A DNA stretch of 64,000 nt from contig JABTUE010000003.1 in NCBI GenBank assembly GCA_015075515.1, forward strand, positions 434,001 through 498,000. Reading direction: 5' to 3'. This DNA comes from Planctomycetota bacterium. GTDB taxonomy: Bacteria > Planctomycetota > UBA8742 > UBA2392. Positions within the stretch are counted from its first letter, which is position 1; every line of letters starts with the position of its first letter. Made by a program: the position numbers and the translations under genes. This document shows, in pieces, positions 52,866 to 62,185 of this stretch. Below the pieces are notes generated by a model. That model made no database searches. It was not told where the DNA came from and saw only the letters and a program-made list of their open reading frames with translations.

Positions 52866-53079
52866 GGGACTCTCCCTGCGGGCCGGACTTTAGCGCCCCC
52901 CGGCGGCGGGGCTAGGGGCCACCGCGGCGCCCGGCAACAGGCCATGCCGTGCTTGCAAACCGCCGCTTGGGGCGTAAGATTACGGGCACAGGGTTGTTTG
53001 AATCCCTCCCCTACTCCCCCCGGGGGCCGCGCGCGTTGCGGAAACGCGGTATTTGTCCTCCGTCAGGAGCACCGGCCGT

Positions 53080-54342
53080 ATGCCGATCTTTGCCTACGAA
53101 GCGATTAACGCCCAGGGCCAGAAGGAAACCGGCGAGCTTGAGGCCCCCAACCGCAACCAGGCGATCCTGGAGATCCGCAACGGCGGGCTCAAACCCACCA
53201 AGGTCGCCCAGCGCGCCGAAACCGCGGCCAACAAGGCCAACGCCAAGGCCACCAAGGAAGCCGCCGCCGGCAAGACGCCCAAGAAGGGCAAAAAAGGCGG
53301 CCGCGTCAGCAGCCAGGCTCTGACAGACTTTACCGCCCAGATGGCGGTGCTGATTGACGCCGGCCTGCCCGTGGTGCGCAGCCTCAAGGTGCTGTCCAAG
53401 CAGCAGAAACCCGGCCCGCTCAAGTTCGTGCTGGAAGACGTGGCCGACAGCGTGGAGACCGGATCAAGCCTGTCCGAGGCCTTTGCCGCGCACCCCAGGG
53501 TGTTTGACCGCCTGTACGTCAACATGATCAAGGCCGGCGAGGCCGGCGGTATTCTGGACACGATTCTGCAGCGCCTGGCCGACTTCATGGAAAAGGCCCA
53601 GCGCCTGAAGAAGAAAGTGATCGGCGCGATGATCTACCCGATCATCGTGATGTCCGTGGCGGTGATGATTCTGACCGGCATCATGATCTTCGTGGTGCCT
53701 GCCTTTGAACAGATGTTCAAGGAACAGGGTTTTGAACTGCCGCTGATGACCCAGATTCTGGTCGGCGTCAGCAACGGCATCGCAAGCTGGAAGGGCGCCG
53801 TGTTCGTGGGCGTGGTGGTGGCCGCCGGTTTCGGCCTGATGGCCTGGGGCCGCACCCCCAAGGGCGAGCGCGTGATTGACAAGATGAAGCTCAAGCTGCC
53901 GATTTTCGGCAACATCATCAAGAAAGCCGTGACCGCGCGCTTTACCCGCACGCTGGGCACACTGGTAACCGCCGGCGTGCCGATTCTCGAGGCGCTGAAC
54001 ATCTGCAAGAACGCGATCGGCAACGTGGTGCTGGGCGAGGCGATTGACAAGGTCGCCAGCAGCATCAAGGAAGGCGAAACCATCGCCGGGCCGCTGGGCG
54101 AAACCGGCCTGTTTGACGACCTGGTGGTCAACATGATTGACGTCGGCGAGGAAACCGGCGAACTGGACAAAATGCTGATCAAGGTGGCCGACACGTTCGA
54201 CACCTACGTGGACATCGCCGTCGAGTCGCTGGTCAGCATCCTGGAGCCGATTCTGATCGTGTTCATGGGCGGCGCCATCGGCTTCATCGTGATCGCGCTG
54301 TTCATGCCGCTGGTCGGCCTGATTGACGCCATCGGCAAGTAA
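53080..54342 (+). CDS. Type II secretion/type IV pilus inner-membrane protein (GspF/PilC)
   Basis: A 420-residue platform protein of a type II secretion or type IV pilus machine. The N-terminus MPIFAYEAINAQGQKETGEL is the family start, followed by a Lys/Ala-rich linker unusual in length (~45-80). Two T2SF domains follow (FTAQMAVLIDAGLPVVRSL and FTRTLGTLVTAGVPILEAL), each ending in membrane helices (VIGAMIYPIIVMSVAVMILT; IVFMGGAIGFIVIALFMPL). The ATPase and pilin genes are elsewhere. An intrinsic terminator follows. Confidence 0.95.
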   Translation: MPIFAYEAINAQGQKETGELEAPNRNQAILEIRNGGLKPTKVAQRAETAANKANAKATKEAAAGKTPKKGKKGGRVSSQALTDFTAQMAVLIDAGLPVVRSLKVLSKQQKPGPLKFVLEDVADSVETGSSLSEAFAAHPRVFDRLYVNMIKAGEAGGILDTILQRLADFMEKAQRLKKKVIGAMIYPIIVMSVAVMILTGIMIFVVPAFEQMFKEQGFELPLMTQILVGVSNGIASWKGAVFVGVVVAAGFGLMAWGRTPKGERVIDKMKLKLPIFGNIIKKAVTARFTRTLGTLVTAGVPILEALNICKNAIGNVVLGEAIDKVASSIKEGETIAGPLGETGLFDDLVVNMIDVGEETGELDKMLIKVADTFDTYVDIAVESLVSILEPILIVFMGGAIGFIVIALFMPLVGLIDAIGK

Positions 54343-54360
54343 CTTTGGTTCCACGCGCTC

Positions 54361-54390
54361 AAAGGGCGGGGTGCGCGCACCCCGCCCTTT
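54361..54390. terminator. Intrinsic terminator after pilC/gspF-like gene
   Basis: A perfect 30-bp palindrome beginning AAAGGGCGGGGTGC and ending CCCGCCCTTT. It is immediately followed by the TATACT promoter box of the next gene. Confidence 0.9.
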
Positions 54391-54392
54391 CG

Positions 54393-54398
54393 TATACT
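54393..54398 (+). promoter_or_regulatory. -10-like TATACT before the FGE-fold gene
   Basis: TATACT sits 3 bp after the terminator palindrome and 26 nt before the ATG, with GGAGAGAGG as ribosome site in between. Confidence 0.5.
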
Positions 54399-54423
54399 GG
54401 AGCCGGAGAGAGGACACCCAGGC

Positions 54424-55926
54424 ATGAGCGGCAACTCGGGCGGTGTGGGAAAACTGCTGTCGCTGGCGGTGCTGTTTCTGGTCGCCGTCGGCGCCCTTGC
54501 CGTGCTCAACATGGACCTGTTCGGCCTGCGCACGCGCCTGCTGGGTGACCCGTCCCGCGACCACACCGGCGTGGCCAACCTGCCGCCGCCGCGTCTGCCC
54601 GACAACACGCCGCGTCTGCCCGACAACACGCCAAAGTTCGACCCCACACCGCCGGACGATGCCCGCTGGATTGTCCGGCCTGACAGACCGCTGCCGCCCA
54701 CGTTGACGCTCAGCCGCAAGGTCGGAGCCTACAAGGTGGAAATGGAACTCGTGCTTGTGCCCGCGGGCTCGTTCATCATGGGCGAGGACGACGGCGTGTT
54801 CAGCAACATGCCCAAGCGCTGGGTGCGTTGCAGCGATTTCTATATCGCCCGCACCGAGATGACCAACGAACAGTACTACGCGTTCATTCTCGACAACGGC
54901 TACAACCGCAGCCAGTTCTGGACCAAGGCCGGCTTTGATTTCGTGCGCGGCAACAACATGGCCGGCACGGAACTGATCGGCTGGAACGCCCTGGACGAAA
55001 ACGCCCGGCTGTGGGCGCTGCTGGCGCCCCAGGGCGACGTCACCGTTGAACTGCGCGGCAAGGACGGCACCCCCGGCCGCGCCAACGCCCCGGTTCTGGT
55101 GCTGCCCGTGGGCGGCGCCTGGACGGATTATTTCCAGTTTGACCCGATCTCGCGCATGGCCAGCCTCAAGGGCCACAACGACCAGTGGGTTCCGGCCAGC
55201 GGCGAAGACGTGCTCAAGCACCCCGCCTTCACCCGCGACAAGCTGCTGCACATGACTGACTACGCAGGCCGCGTCTATCTGCCTGACCTGGCCGCCGGGC
55301 GCCGTTATGTGCTGCTGGCCTGGCCGGACGGCAATCTTGAACCGCCGCTGGGCGGCAACCTGGCGCGCGGCGAAGCCTCGCGTCTGCGCGAGCCCAAAAT
55401 GCCGGTGGTCTCAACCACCTGGTTCGAGGCCGATGCCTGCTGCCGGTGGTGGGGCGGCCAGTTGCCGCTGGAATGCTGGTGGGAAAAGGCCGCCCGCGGC
55501 ACGGACGGGCGGCTGTTTCCGTGGGGCAACGATCTGGAACTGACGCTGCGGCTGTTTGAGGGCGGGCCCCCCACCACGCCGCGGGCCAACTTCCGGCGCA
55601 ACCAGGTGATGCCCGTGGGTTCGTTTCCGACCGGCGCGTCGCCCTATGGCGTGCTTGACATGGTCGGCAACGTGGCGGAATGGGTGTTTGACAGCTACAC
55701 GCTGCAGCCCCTGAAGGACGAACGCTTTGACGCCGTGGACCCGAACATCGCCGGCGGGCCGCGCGAAAGTCGCTGTGAGCGCGGCTCCAGCACCACCGAC
55801 GACGACACCCAGACCGCCAAGCTGCACAACCGCCGCCGTTCCGACCCGTTCGGGTTCAACCGCGACCGCGGCTTCCGCGTGGCCTTTACCGCTGAAGCCG
55901 CCCTGCGCGCGGCATCCGGCGGCTGA
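54424..55926 (+). CDS. Membrane-anchored formylglycine-generating-enzyme-fold (SUMF1) protein
   Basis: A 500-residue protein with an N-terminal membrane helix (LLSLAVLFLVAVGALAVLNM), a Pro/Asp-rich linker with tandem RLPDNTP units (a 21-bp DNA repeat at ~54592-54633), and the FGE/EgtB-type lectin-like fold. Recognisable parts are ELVLVPAGSFIMGEDDG, IARTEMTNEQYYAF, TTWFEADACCRWWGGQLPLE, LFPWGNDLE, GVLDMVGNVAEWVFD and NRDRGFRVAF. The copper-binding Cys pair of true sulfatase-activating FGE is not seen, so it is more likely a binding protein. About 200 residues between the first and second parts of the fold are an unusually large insertion. Confidence 0.82.
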   Translation: MSGNSGGVGKLLSLAVLFLVAVGALAVLNMDLFGLRTRLLGDPSRDHTGVANLPPPRLPDNTPRLPDNTPKFDPTPPDDARWIVRPDRPLPPTLTLSRKVGAYKVEMELVLVPAGSFIMGEDDGVFSNMPKRWVRCSDFYIARTEMTNEQYYAFILDNGYNRSQFWTKAGFDFVRGNNMAGTELIGWNALDENARLWALLAPQGDVTVELRGKDGTPGRANAPVLVLPVGGAWTDYFQFDPISRMASLKGHNDQWVPASGEDVLKHPAFTRDKLLHMTDYAGRVYLPDLAAGRRYVLLAWPDGNLEPPLGGNLARGEASRLREPKMPVVSTTWFEADACCRWWGGQLPLECWWEKAARGTDGRLFPWGNDLELTLRLFEGGPPTTPRANFRRNQVMPVGSFPTGASPYGVLDMVGNVAEWVFDSYTLQPLKDERFDAVDPNIAGGPRESRCERGSSTTDDDTQTAKLHNRRRSDPFGFNRDRGFRVAFTAEAALRAASGG

Positions 55927-55977
55927 TTTTGGTGCAGTTTTTCCCCGCAAAACGCCGATTCTCGGGCGGAGACCGAC

Positions 55978-56517
55978 ATGGACCGGTCACGCCCGGCACG
56001 TATCAGCGCTTCGGATTTCCGCGCCCTGCTGGCCGGCCGCAAGGCCGTGCCGCGCGCCAGGGCCGCCCACCGCGCGTTCAAGGCATCGCCGCGCGGCGCC
56101 GGCGCGGCGCCGCTGTGTTTTGTGCTGCCGTTTCTGCCGCCGAGTGTGAACCGGCTGTTTGCCACCGTGCGCGACCGCGCCACCGGGGCGTTGCGCCGGG
56201 TGCTGACAGCCGAAGCCCGGCGCATCCGCCGCCTGATTCTGGCGCTGGTGCAGGGCAACGCCGACCCTGACCGGCTGTACGAACTGCGCATTGATGTGCA
56301 CCTGCGCGCGTTCTGTGCCGACGGGTCCGTGCGCCGCGTGGACCTGACCAACCGCGTCAAGTTTCTGGAAGACTGCCTGTGCGGCGCGCTGGGCATTGAC
56401 GACAGCCGCATCTTCCGCGTTGTGCTGAACAAGGTGCACGCCGACGAAGAACAGACCCGGATTGAACTGCACACCCTGGCCGAGCCCAGCGGCCCCACCA
56501 GACCGGAGGCGCCATGA
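55978..56517 (+). CDS. RusA-family Holliday junction resolvase
   Basis: A 179-residue endonuclease of the RusA family, which cuts four-way DNA junctions as a dimer. The core begins VLPFLPPSVNRLFATVRDRA; the metal-binding region RRVDLTNRVKFLEDCL aligns with the RusA segment RDLDNxxK, with the second Asp replaced by Thr; GIDDSRIFRVVLNKV is the conserved DDS segment. The N-terminal ~45 residues are basic and extra. RusA is often phage-borne, but no phage genes are nearby. It overlaps the next gene by ATGA. Confidence 0.85.
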   Translation: MDRSRPARISASDFRALLAGRKAVPRARAAHRAFKASPRGAGAAPLCFVLPFLPPSVNRLFATVRDRATGALRRVLTAEARRIRRLILALVQGNADPDRLYELRIDVHLRAFCADGSVRRVDLTNRVKFLEDCLCGALGIDDSRIFRVVLNKVHADEEQTRIELHTLAEPSGPTRPEAP

Positions 56518-57365
56518 ACCCTGCCCAGGCCACCCTTGCCCAGCGTCAGCTTCTGGTCGCGCCATTTCTGGGCGCCCTGGCCGGGCTGCTGTTCCACCGT
56601 GTTCACGCCGGCGCCGGGGGCTGGGCTTTGGCGGGCGAAATTCTGGCCGGCGCCGTGCTGGCAACCATCGGCGCGGCAATCATGGCCCAGCTTGACGCGC
56701 TGGCCCGCGAACGGGCCCGCCGCGCCGCGCTTCTGGCCGCCCAAAATGCGGCGCAAAGCGCCGCGCGCCGGGCCGAACTGGTCCGCGCCGAGCAACAGCG
56801 TTATCTGGAACAGCGCCTGGAACTCGAACGCCGCCTGGAATCCGACCGCCGCGCCCAGGATCTGGAACTTGAACTGAGCCGCACCCGCCGCGACACCGTG
56901 CAGCTTGCCAATGTGGTGGCCGGCCTGGTCCAGCGCATGCGCCACGACGGCAGCGCCGCCGAAGCCGTGGCCCTGGCCGAAGAAGCGCGCCGGCGCATGG
57001 CCGCCGTCGAGGCTGCCCAGCAGGAACTGGCGCTGCGCCAGGTTGAACTGGACCGCAAAACCGCCGGCGAAGCCGAAGAGGTCAAGGCCCGGCTGCTGCA
57101 GCTTTCTGTCACCGACAGCCAGCGCCGCCGCAACATCGAAGCGCCCGATTCCGACGCCTCGGGCCGCATCATCGAACTTGAGGCCCGCATCCGCAAACTC
57201 GCCCGCGAAATTGAACGCCTCAGCGCCCGCCAGCCCGTGGCCGCCGAACAGGGCGAGGCCGGCACGGTTGCGCCCGGCGGCACCCGTGACGGGGCACGGC
57301 TGGGCTTTTTGCGCGCGATGCTGGAGGCCAACCAGACCCTGCGCCGGCAGATCAAGGCGGCCTGA
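56514..57365 (+). CDS. Membrane-anchored coiled-coil protein of unknown function
   Basis: A 283-residue protein with two N-terminal hydrophobic segments (LLVAPFLGALAGLLF and ILAGAVLATIGAAIM) and then one long, almost continuous coiled coil rich in Ala, Arg, Glu and Leu (RRAELVRAEQQRYLEQRLEL, GRIIELEARIRKLAREIERL). The N-terminal pair probably forms a membrane hairpin with the coil in the cytoplasm. Its start overlaps the rusA-like stop. No family is recognised. Confidence 0.7.
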   Translation: MNPAQATLAQRQLLVAPFLGALAGLLFHRVHAGAGGWALAGEILAGAVLATIGAAIMAQLDALARERARRAALLAAQNAAQSAARRAELVRAEQQRYLEQRLELERRLESDRRAQDLELELSRTRRDTVQLANVVAGLVQRMRHDGSAAEAVALAEEARRRMAAVEAAQQELALRQVELDRKTAGEAEEVKARLLQLSVTDSQRRRNIEAPDSDASGRIIELEARIRKLAREIERLSARQPVAAEQGEAGTVAPGGTRDGARLGFLRAMLEANQTLRRQIKAA

Positions 57366-57398
57366 ACAGCAACAGAGAAGGCCGCCGCGCCCGGTCGC

Positions 57399-60146
57399 TT
57401 ACTGGGCCAGGGGACGGATTTCCTCGATGTGTTTTTCCATGCGCGCCAGTTCGGCCACCAGGTCGCTCAGGCGTTCGCGGTCACGGGTTACGACTTCCCT
57501 GGGCGCGCGCTCGACATAACTGAGATTATCCAGCTTGGTCTTGAGCTTGCCCACGCCCTCGGCCAGTTTGGCGCGCCCGGCCTCCAGGCGCAGCAGTTCC
57601 ATCTTGAAGTCAATCAGCCCGGCCAGGTCCACGTACAGTTCGCTGCCGCCCCCCAGCACCACCGTGGCCGCGGCCCGGGGCTTGGCCGCGCCCACGCCGG
57701 CCTCCAGCGACGCCAGCCCGCACATCTTGCGGATGGTTTCCTGTTCGCTGCGGCCGAGTTTTTCCAGCGTGGCCAGATCCGCCGCGCGCAGCACGGCGCG
57801 AAGCTGGGCCTTGGGCTCAAGCTGATGCTCGGCGCGTATGTTGCGCACGCCGCGCATCACCTGCTGCATGAACTGAAAGCGCGCCGTGGCGGCGGGAAAC
57901 AGGCGGTCCTTGACGGCCTTGGGCCAAGGCGCGATCGCCAGCGCGATCGGCGGCGTGTCGCCCTGCAGCGCGGCAATCAGCGGGCGCAGGTTCTGCCAGA
58001 TTTCTTCGGTGACAAACGGCGTGTACGGGTGCAGCAGGCGCAGAATACCGTCCAGCACACGCACCAGCGTGGCCTGGGCCGTCAGCCTGGAGGCCGGGCC
58101 GCCCTTGCCGTCGTACAGGCGCGGCTTGACCACCTCGAGGTACCAGTCACAGAACTCGTCCCACACAAAGTGGTACATCGTCTGGCCGCCCTCGTTGAAC
58201 TTGTAGCGGTCCAGCGCGTCGGTCACGTCCACAATCGCCGCGGTCAGACGGCCTTCAATGAAACAGTCCTCAAGTTCGGTCACCTGGCCGTCGGCCAGGG
58301 CCTCGCGCTCGGGCTTTGAAAGCTTGCCCACGGCGGCCTCAAAGTCTCCAAGGTTGCTCAGGACAAAGCGGCTGGCGTTCCACAGCTTGTTGCAAAAGTT
58401 GCGGCCCATCTCGAACTTGGATTCGGACAGCTTGATGTCCTGGCCTTCGCTGGTCAGAAGCGGCAGCGTCAGGCGCACCGCGTCAACGCCCCACTTGTCG
58501 AACATGTCAATCGGGTCAATGCCGTTGCCCAGGCTCTTGGACATGCGGCGGCCCTGTTCATCCAGCACGGTGGCGTGAAAATACACGGTCGAAAACGGCT
58601 GCTCGCCCATGAACTCGTAACTGGCCATCACCATGCGCGCCACCCACAGGTAAATGATGCCGCGGTCGGTGCTGAGGAAATGGGTGGGAAAGAAATAGTC
58701 CAGGTCGGCAGTCTTGTCCGGCCAGCCCAGCGTTGAAAACGGCCACAACCACGAGCTGGCCCAGGTGTCCAGCACGTCTTCGTCCTGCCGGATCAGCGGC
58801 TTGCCGGATTTGGGGTGGGTCGCGCCGGGTGTTGGGTCCTCGCGCAAAGCCACGGCGTTGCCGTCCATGTCGTACCACACCGGAATACGGTGCCCCCACC
58901 ACAACTGGCGCGAGATACACCAGTCGCGCACGTTTTCCAGCCACGCCAGATAGGTCTTCTCCCAGCGTTCGGGCATCAGCGTGACGGCGCGGGCGCCGTC
59001 TTGGCCCGCCTTCACGGCGGCGATCGCCGGCGCCGCCAGCGGCTTCATGGAAACGAACCATTGCTCGCTCAGGTACGGCTCGACCGGTGTCTTGCTGCGG
59101 TCGCTGTGCGGCACGGCGTGGGTGTAATCCTCGGTGCGGTCCACAAGACCCAGGGCGTCCAGTTCCTCGACCACCTGTTTGCGGGCCTTGACGCGGTCAA
59201 TGCCGCGGAACTTTCCGGCCTGTTCGTTCAGCGTGCCGTCGCGGTTCAGCACATTGATCATGGGCAGGTTGAAGCGCTGGCCGCGCTCGTAATCGGCAAA
59301 ATCGTGGGCCGGCGTCACCTTGACGGCGCCGGTGCCGAAGTCCTTGGCCACCGTGTCATCGCCGATGATCGGGATCTCGCGGCCGGCCAACGGCAGCACC
59401 AGCGACTGGCCGATCAGGTTGGAATAGCGTTCGTCGGCGGGGTTCACGGCCACGGCGGTGTCGCCGAACATGGTTTCCGGCCGCGTGGTCGCCACCACCA
59501 CGAATTTTTCGGGGGCGTCCTTCAGCGGGTACTTCAAAAACACCAGTTGGCCGCGCACTTCGGTGGTTTCAATTTCGTCGTCGCTGATGGCGGTTTCCAG
59601 CTTGCAGTCCCAGTTGATCAGGCGCGTGCCGCGGTAGATCAGGCCCTTTTCCCACAGGCGCACAAAGCTTTCGCGCACGGCCCGGGTCAGGCCCTCGTCC
59701 ATGGTAAAGCGCGTGCGCGACCAGTCGCAGGACGCGCCCAGGCGGCGCAACTGGTTGAGAATGCGGTTGCCGTATTCCTCTTTCCAGGCCCACACTTCCT
59801 TCAGAAACGCCTCGCGGCCCAGTTCGTTGCGCGTGACGTTGCGTTCTTTCAGCAGCTTTTTCTCCACCACCGCCTGCGTGGCGATGCCGGCGTGGTCGGT
59901 GCCCGGCAGCCACAACGTGCAATAACCCTGCATGCGGCGAAAACGCGCCACGATGTCCTGGATCGTGTTGTTCAGGGCATGGCCCATGTGCAGCGCGCCC
60001 GTGACGTTGGGCGGCGGGATCATGATCGTGAACGGCTTTTTGCGGATGTCGCGCACGGCCTTGAACAGGTCGTGCTCGTTCCAGAACGTGTACCACCTGG
60101 ATTCAATCGTGCCCGGCGTAAAGCGGGGCGGCATTTCTGCCGGCAT
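57399..60146 (-). CDS. valS: Valyl-tRNA synthetase
   Basis: A 915-residue class I synthetase charging tRNA-Val. The HIGH site is PPPNVTGALHMGHALN (HMGH at 53-56) and the KMSKS site is RMSKSLGNG near residue 533. The CP1 editing domain contains VVATTRPETMFGDTAVAVNP. The tRNA-binding helical domain and a C-terminal coiled coil (MELLRLEAGRAKLAEGVGKL) complete it. The start at 60146 follows AGGAGCG; the longer frame upstream is not coding-like. A TATAGT box lies at 60238-60243. Confidence 0.97.
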   Translation of the reverse strand: MPAEMPPRFTPGTIESRWYTFWNEHDLFKAVRDIRKKPFTIMIPPPNVTGALHMGHALNNTIQDIVARFRRMQGYCTLWLPGTDHAGIATQAVVEKKLLKERNVTRNELGREAFLKEVWAWKEEYGNRILNQLRRLGASCDWSRTRFTMDEGLTRAVRESFVRLWEKGLIYRGTRLINWDCKLETAISDDEIETTEVRGQLVFLKYPLKDAPEKFVVVATTRPETMFGDTAVAVNPADERYSNLIGQSLVLPLAGREIPIIGDDTVAKDFGTGAVKVTPAHDFADYERGQRFNLPMINVLNRDGTLNEQAGKFRGIDRVKARKQVVEELDALGLVDRTEDYTHAVPHSDRSKTPVEPYLSEQWFVSMKPLAAPAIAAVKAGQDGARAVTLMPERWEKTYLAWLENVRDWCISRQLWWGHRIPVWYDMDGNAVALREDPTPGATHPKSGKPLIRQDEDVLDTWASSWLWPFSTLGWPDKTADLDYFFPTHFLSTDRGIIYLWVARMVMASYEFMGEQPFSTVYFHATVLDEQGRRMSKSLGNGIDPIDMFDKWGVDAVRLTLPLLTSEGQDIKLSESKFEMGRNFCNKLWNASRFVLSNLGDFEAAVGKLSKPEREALADGQVTELEDCFIEGRLTAAIVDVTDALDRYKFNEGGQTMYHFVWDEFCDWYLEVVKPRLYDGKGGPASRLTAQATLVRVLDGILRLLHPYTPFVTEEIWQNLRPLIAALQGDTPPIALAIAPWPKAVKDRLFPAATARFQFMQQVMRGVRNIRAEHQLEPKAQLRAVLRAADLATLEKLGRSEQETIRKMCGLASLEAGVGAAKPRAAATVVLGGGSELYVDLAGLIDFKMELLRLEAGRAKLAEGVGKLKTKLDNLSYVERAPREVVTRDRERLSDLVAELARMEKHIEEIRPLAQ

Positions 60147-60237
60147 GGTTCGCTCCTGTTTCAGCCCCATGTCGTGAGGCGGCGGCCTGCCGTTTCGTGG
60201 GGCGCCAACGTGCGCTGGCCGCCCGGCAGGCGTGCGG

Positions 60238-60243
60238 ACTATA
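60238..60243 (-). promoter_or_regulatory. -10-like TATAGT before valS
   Basis: TATAGT on the minus strand lies about 90 nt before the valS ATG, leaving room for a short untranslated leader. I did not find an unambiguous T-box. Confidence 0.4.
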
Positions 60244-60348
60244 ACGACCCGCGGTTGCGGGTACAGACCCCTCACCACCGCCAGTCCGGGTTGTCGGGGG
60301 CAAATCCGCTGCTAGTGTGCGGCCTGCTTGTGAACCCGAGACCGCGCC

Positions 60349-61533
60349 ATGCAGAACTTTGAAAGCCCGGATTTCTTCAACCTTGACGACCTGCTGTCCG
60401 AAGACGACCGCAACGTGCGCGACACCGTGCGCGACTTTGTGGATTCCCACGTCATGCCCGTGATTCTGGACCACTACGAGGCCGGAACCTTCCCCACCGC
60501 GATCATCCCCAAGCTGGGCGAACTGGGCGTGCTGGGCGCGACACTGCCCGAGGAATACGGCTGCGCGGGCATGAACAACATCGCCTACGGGCTGATCAAC
60601 CAGGAACTGGAACGCGGCGATTCCGGCGTGCGCAGCTTTGCCAGCGTGCAGTCGGCGCTGGTGATGTACCCCATCTATGCCTACGGCAGCGAGGAACAGA
60701 AGAAAAAGTGGCTGCCCGAAATGGCCGCCGCCCGCGCCATTGGCTGCTTCGGCCTGACCGAGCCCGATTTCGGCAGCAACCCCGCGGGCATGATCACCCG
60801 CGCCGTCAAGGACGGCAAAGAATGGGTTCTCAACGGCGCCAAAATGTGGATCACTAACGGCAACATGGCCGACGTGGCGGTAGTCTGGGCCAAGACCGGC
60901 GGCTCAGACGACCCCAAGAGCATCCGCGGCTTTCTGGTCGAAAAGGGCATGCCCGGCTTTGACGTGCGCGAACAGAAGAAAAAGGCCAGCCTGCGGGCCA
61001 GCAACACCAGCGAGCTGTTCTTCAGCGACGTGCGCGTGCCCGAAGACAACATGTTCCCCAAGGCCGAAGGGCTCAAGGGCCCGCTGGGCTGCCTGACCCA
61101 GGCGCGCTACGGTATCGCCTGGGGCGCCTTGGGCGCGGCCATGGCCTGTTATGACATCGCGCGCAAGTACGCCGCCGAGCGCATCGTGTTCGGCAAGCCG
61201 CTGGCCGCCCACCAGACCACACAGCACAAGCTGGCAAGGATGCTGACCGAAATCACCAAGGGCCAGTTGCTGGCCTGGCGCCTGGGCGTGCTGAAGGACC
61301 AGGGCAAGATGAACCACTTCCAGGTCAGCATGGCCAAGATGAACAACGTGGGCATTGCCCTGGACGTGGCCCGCGTGGCGCGCGAGATGCTGGGGGCCAA
61401 CGGCATCATGCTGGAGTACCATGTGATCCGCCACATGTGCAACCTGGAGAGCGTCAAGACCTACGAGGGCACCAACGACGTGCATTCGCTGGCAATCGGA
61501 CAGGCCATCACCGGCGTCAGTGCGTTTGGCTAA
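60349..61533 (+). CDS. gcdH: Acyl-CoA dehydrogenase, glutaryl-CoA dehydrogenase type
   Basis: A 394-residue FAD enzyme. Its closest pattern is glutaryl-CoA dehydrogenase: RSFASVQSALVMYPIYAYGS (the Arg that binds the glutaryl carboxylate is kept), CFGLTEPDFGSNPAGM, WITNGNMADVAVVWAK, LGCLTQARYGIAWGALGA, GANGIMLEYHVIRHM and the catalytic Glu in KTYEGTNDVHSLAIG. It would oxidise and decarboxylate glutaryl-CoA to crotonyl-CoA in lysine/tryptophan or aromatic breakdown, or act without decarboxylation. It stands alone, between divergent valS and a nuclease gene. Confidence 0.9.
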   Translation: MQNFESPDFFNLDDLLSEDDRNVRDTVRDFVDSHVMPVILDHYEAGTFPTAIIPKLGELGVLGATLPEEYGCAGMNNIAYGLINQELERGDSGVRSFASVQSALVMYPIYAYGSEEQKKKWLPEMAAARAIGCFGLTEPDFGSNPAGMITRAVKDGKEWVLNGAKMWITNGNMADVAVVWAKTGGSDDPKSIRGFLVEKGMPGFDVREQKKKASLRASNTSELFFSDVRVPEDNMFPKAEGLKGPLGCLTQARYGIAWGALGAAMACYDIARKYAAERIVFGKPLAAHQTTQHKLARMLTEITKGQLLAWRLGVLKDQGKMNHFQVSMAKMNNVGIALDVARVAREMLGANGIMLEYHVIRHMCNLESVKTYEGTNDVHSLAIGQAITGVSAFG

Positions 61534-61553
61534 CCGGGCCGACGGCGCCGGGC

Positions 61554-61559
61554 TATACT
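61554..61559 (+). promoter_or_regulatory. -10-like TATACT, leaderless nuclease gene
   Basis: GC-TATACT ends 6 nt before the ATG at 61566 with no Shine-Dalgarno. Confidence 0.5.
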
Positions 61560-61565
61560 GGCGCC

Positions 61566-62183
61566 ATGCGTGCAAACCGTATGGGCAGGCTCAACACCCC
61601 CGCCGTGGCGGCCTTACTGCTGGCCGGCGTGGCGGGGCTGGGCTTCTGGCTGTGGCACAGCGGCCTGCCGCCGTTTCGGCTGCGCCAGGACGGCATTTAC
61701 GCCACCGGCAACGGCGCGCGCGGTCCCGCCCCGTCGCCCGCGCTGGTTGACCGGCCGCGTCTGGAGCTGCCCGCCCCGGCCAGGGTCATGCCCGGTTATG
61801 TGCGCGTCACGCGCGTCGTGGACGGCGACACCATCATTGTCGGCGACAAAGAACGCGTGCGCCTGATCGGCATTGACACCGACGAAGTGCCCGAAGACCG
61901 CGTGGACCCTAACAGCCCCGGCTGGCGCGCGGCCCTGTTCGTGCAGGACATTCTTCGCCCCGACCCGCAGGTGAAGCTGCAGTACGACAAGGAACGCAAA
62001 GACAAATACGAACGCACCCTGGCCTACGTGATGCTGACCGACGGCCGCATGCTGAATGAAATCATCATCAAAGAGGGTTGGGCCAGGACCATAAAGATCG
62101 AGCCCAACACCCGCTACGCCGGCCGCTTTGCCGAACTCGAACTGGAAGCCCGCGACGCCGGCCTGGGCCGCTGGGCACGGTAA
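61566..62183 (+). CDS. Membrane-anchored staphylococcal-nuclease-like (TNase) protein
   Basis: A 205-residue protein with an N-terminal membrane helix (VAALLLAGVAGLGFWLW), a short linker and an SNase OB-fold domain (~76-205). The active-site pattern is intact: RVVDGDTIIVGDKERVRLIG with the metal Asp, GIDTDEVPED, the arginine in YERTLAYVML, and the closing EARDAGLGRW. It would act outside the cytoplasm on DNA or RNA. The TPR gene follows after 2 bp, its ATG sharing GG with the spacer. Confidence 0.88.
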   Translation: MRANRMGRLNTPAVAALLLAGVAGLGFWLWHSGLPPFRLRQDGIYATGNGARGPAPSPALVDRPRLELPAPARVMPGYVRVTRVVDGDTIIVGDKERVRLIGIDTDEVPEDRVDPNSPGWRAALFVQDILRPDPQVKLQYDKERKDKYERTLAYVMLTDGRMLNEIIIKEGWARTIKIEPNTRYAGRFAELELEARDAGLGRWAR

Positions 62184-62185
62184 GG

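Noticed and set aside
55978..56517. Prophage remnant, suggested by the RusA-family resolvase
   Set aside because: No integrase, structural or lysis gene lies nearby; neighbours are ordinary chromosomal genes.
60147..60348. T-box riboswitch in the valS leader
   Set aside because: The ~90-nt leader is short and I found no T-box consensus or anticodon-like specifier stem.
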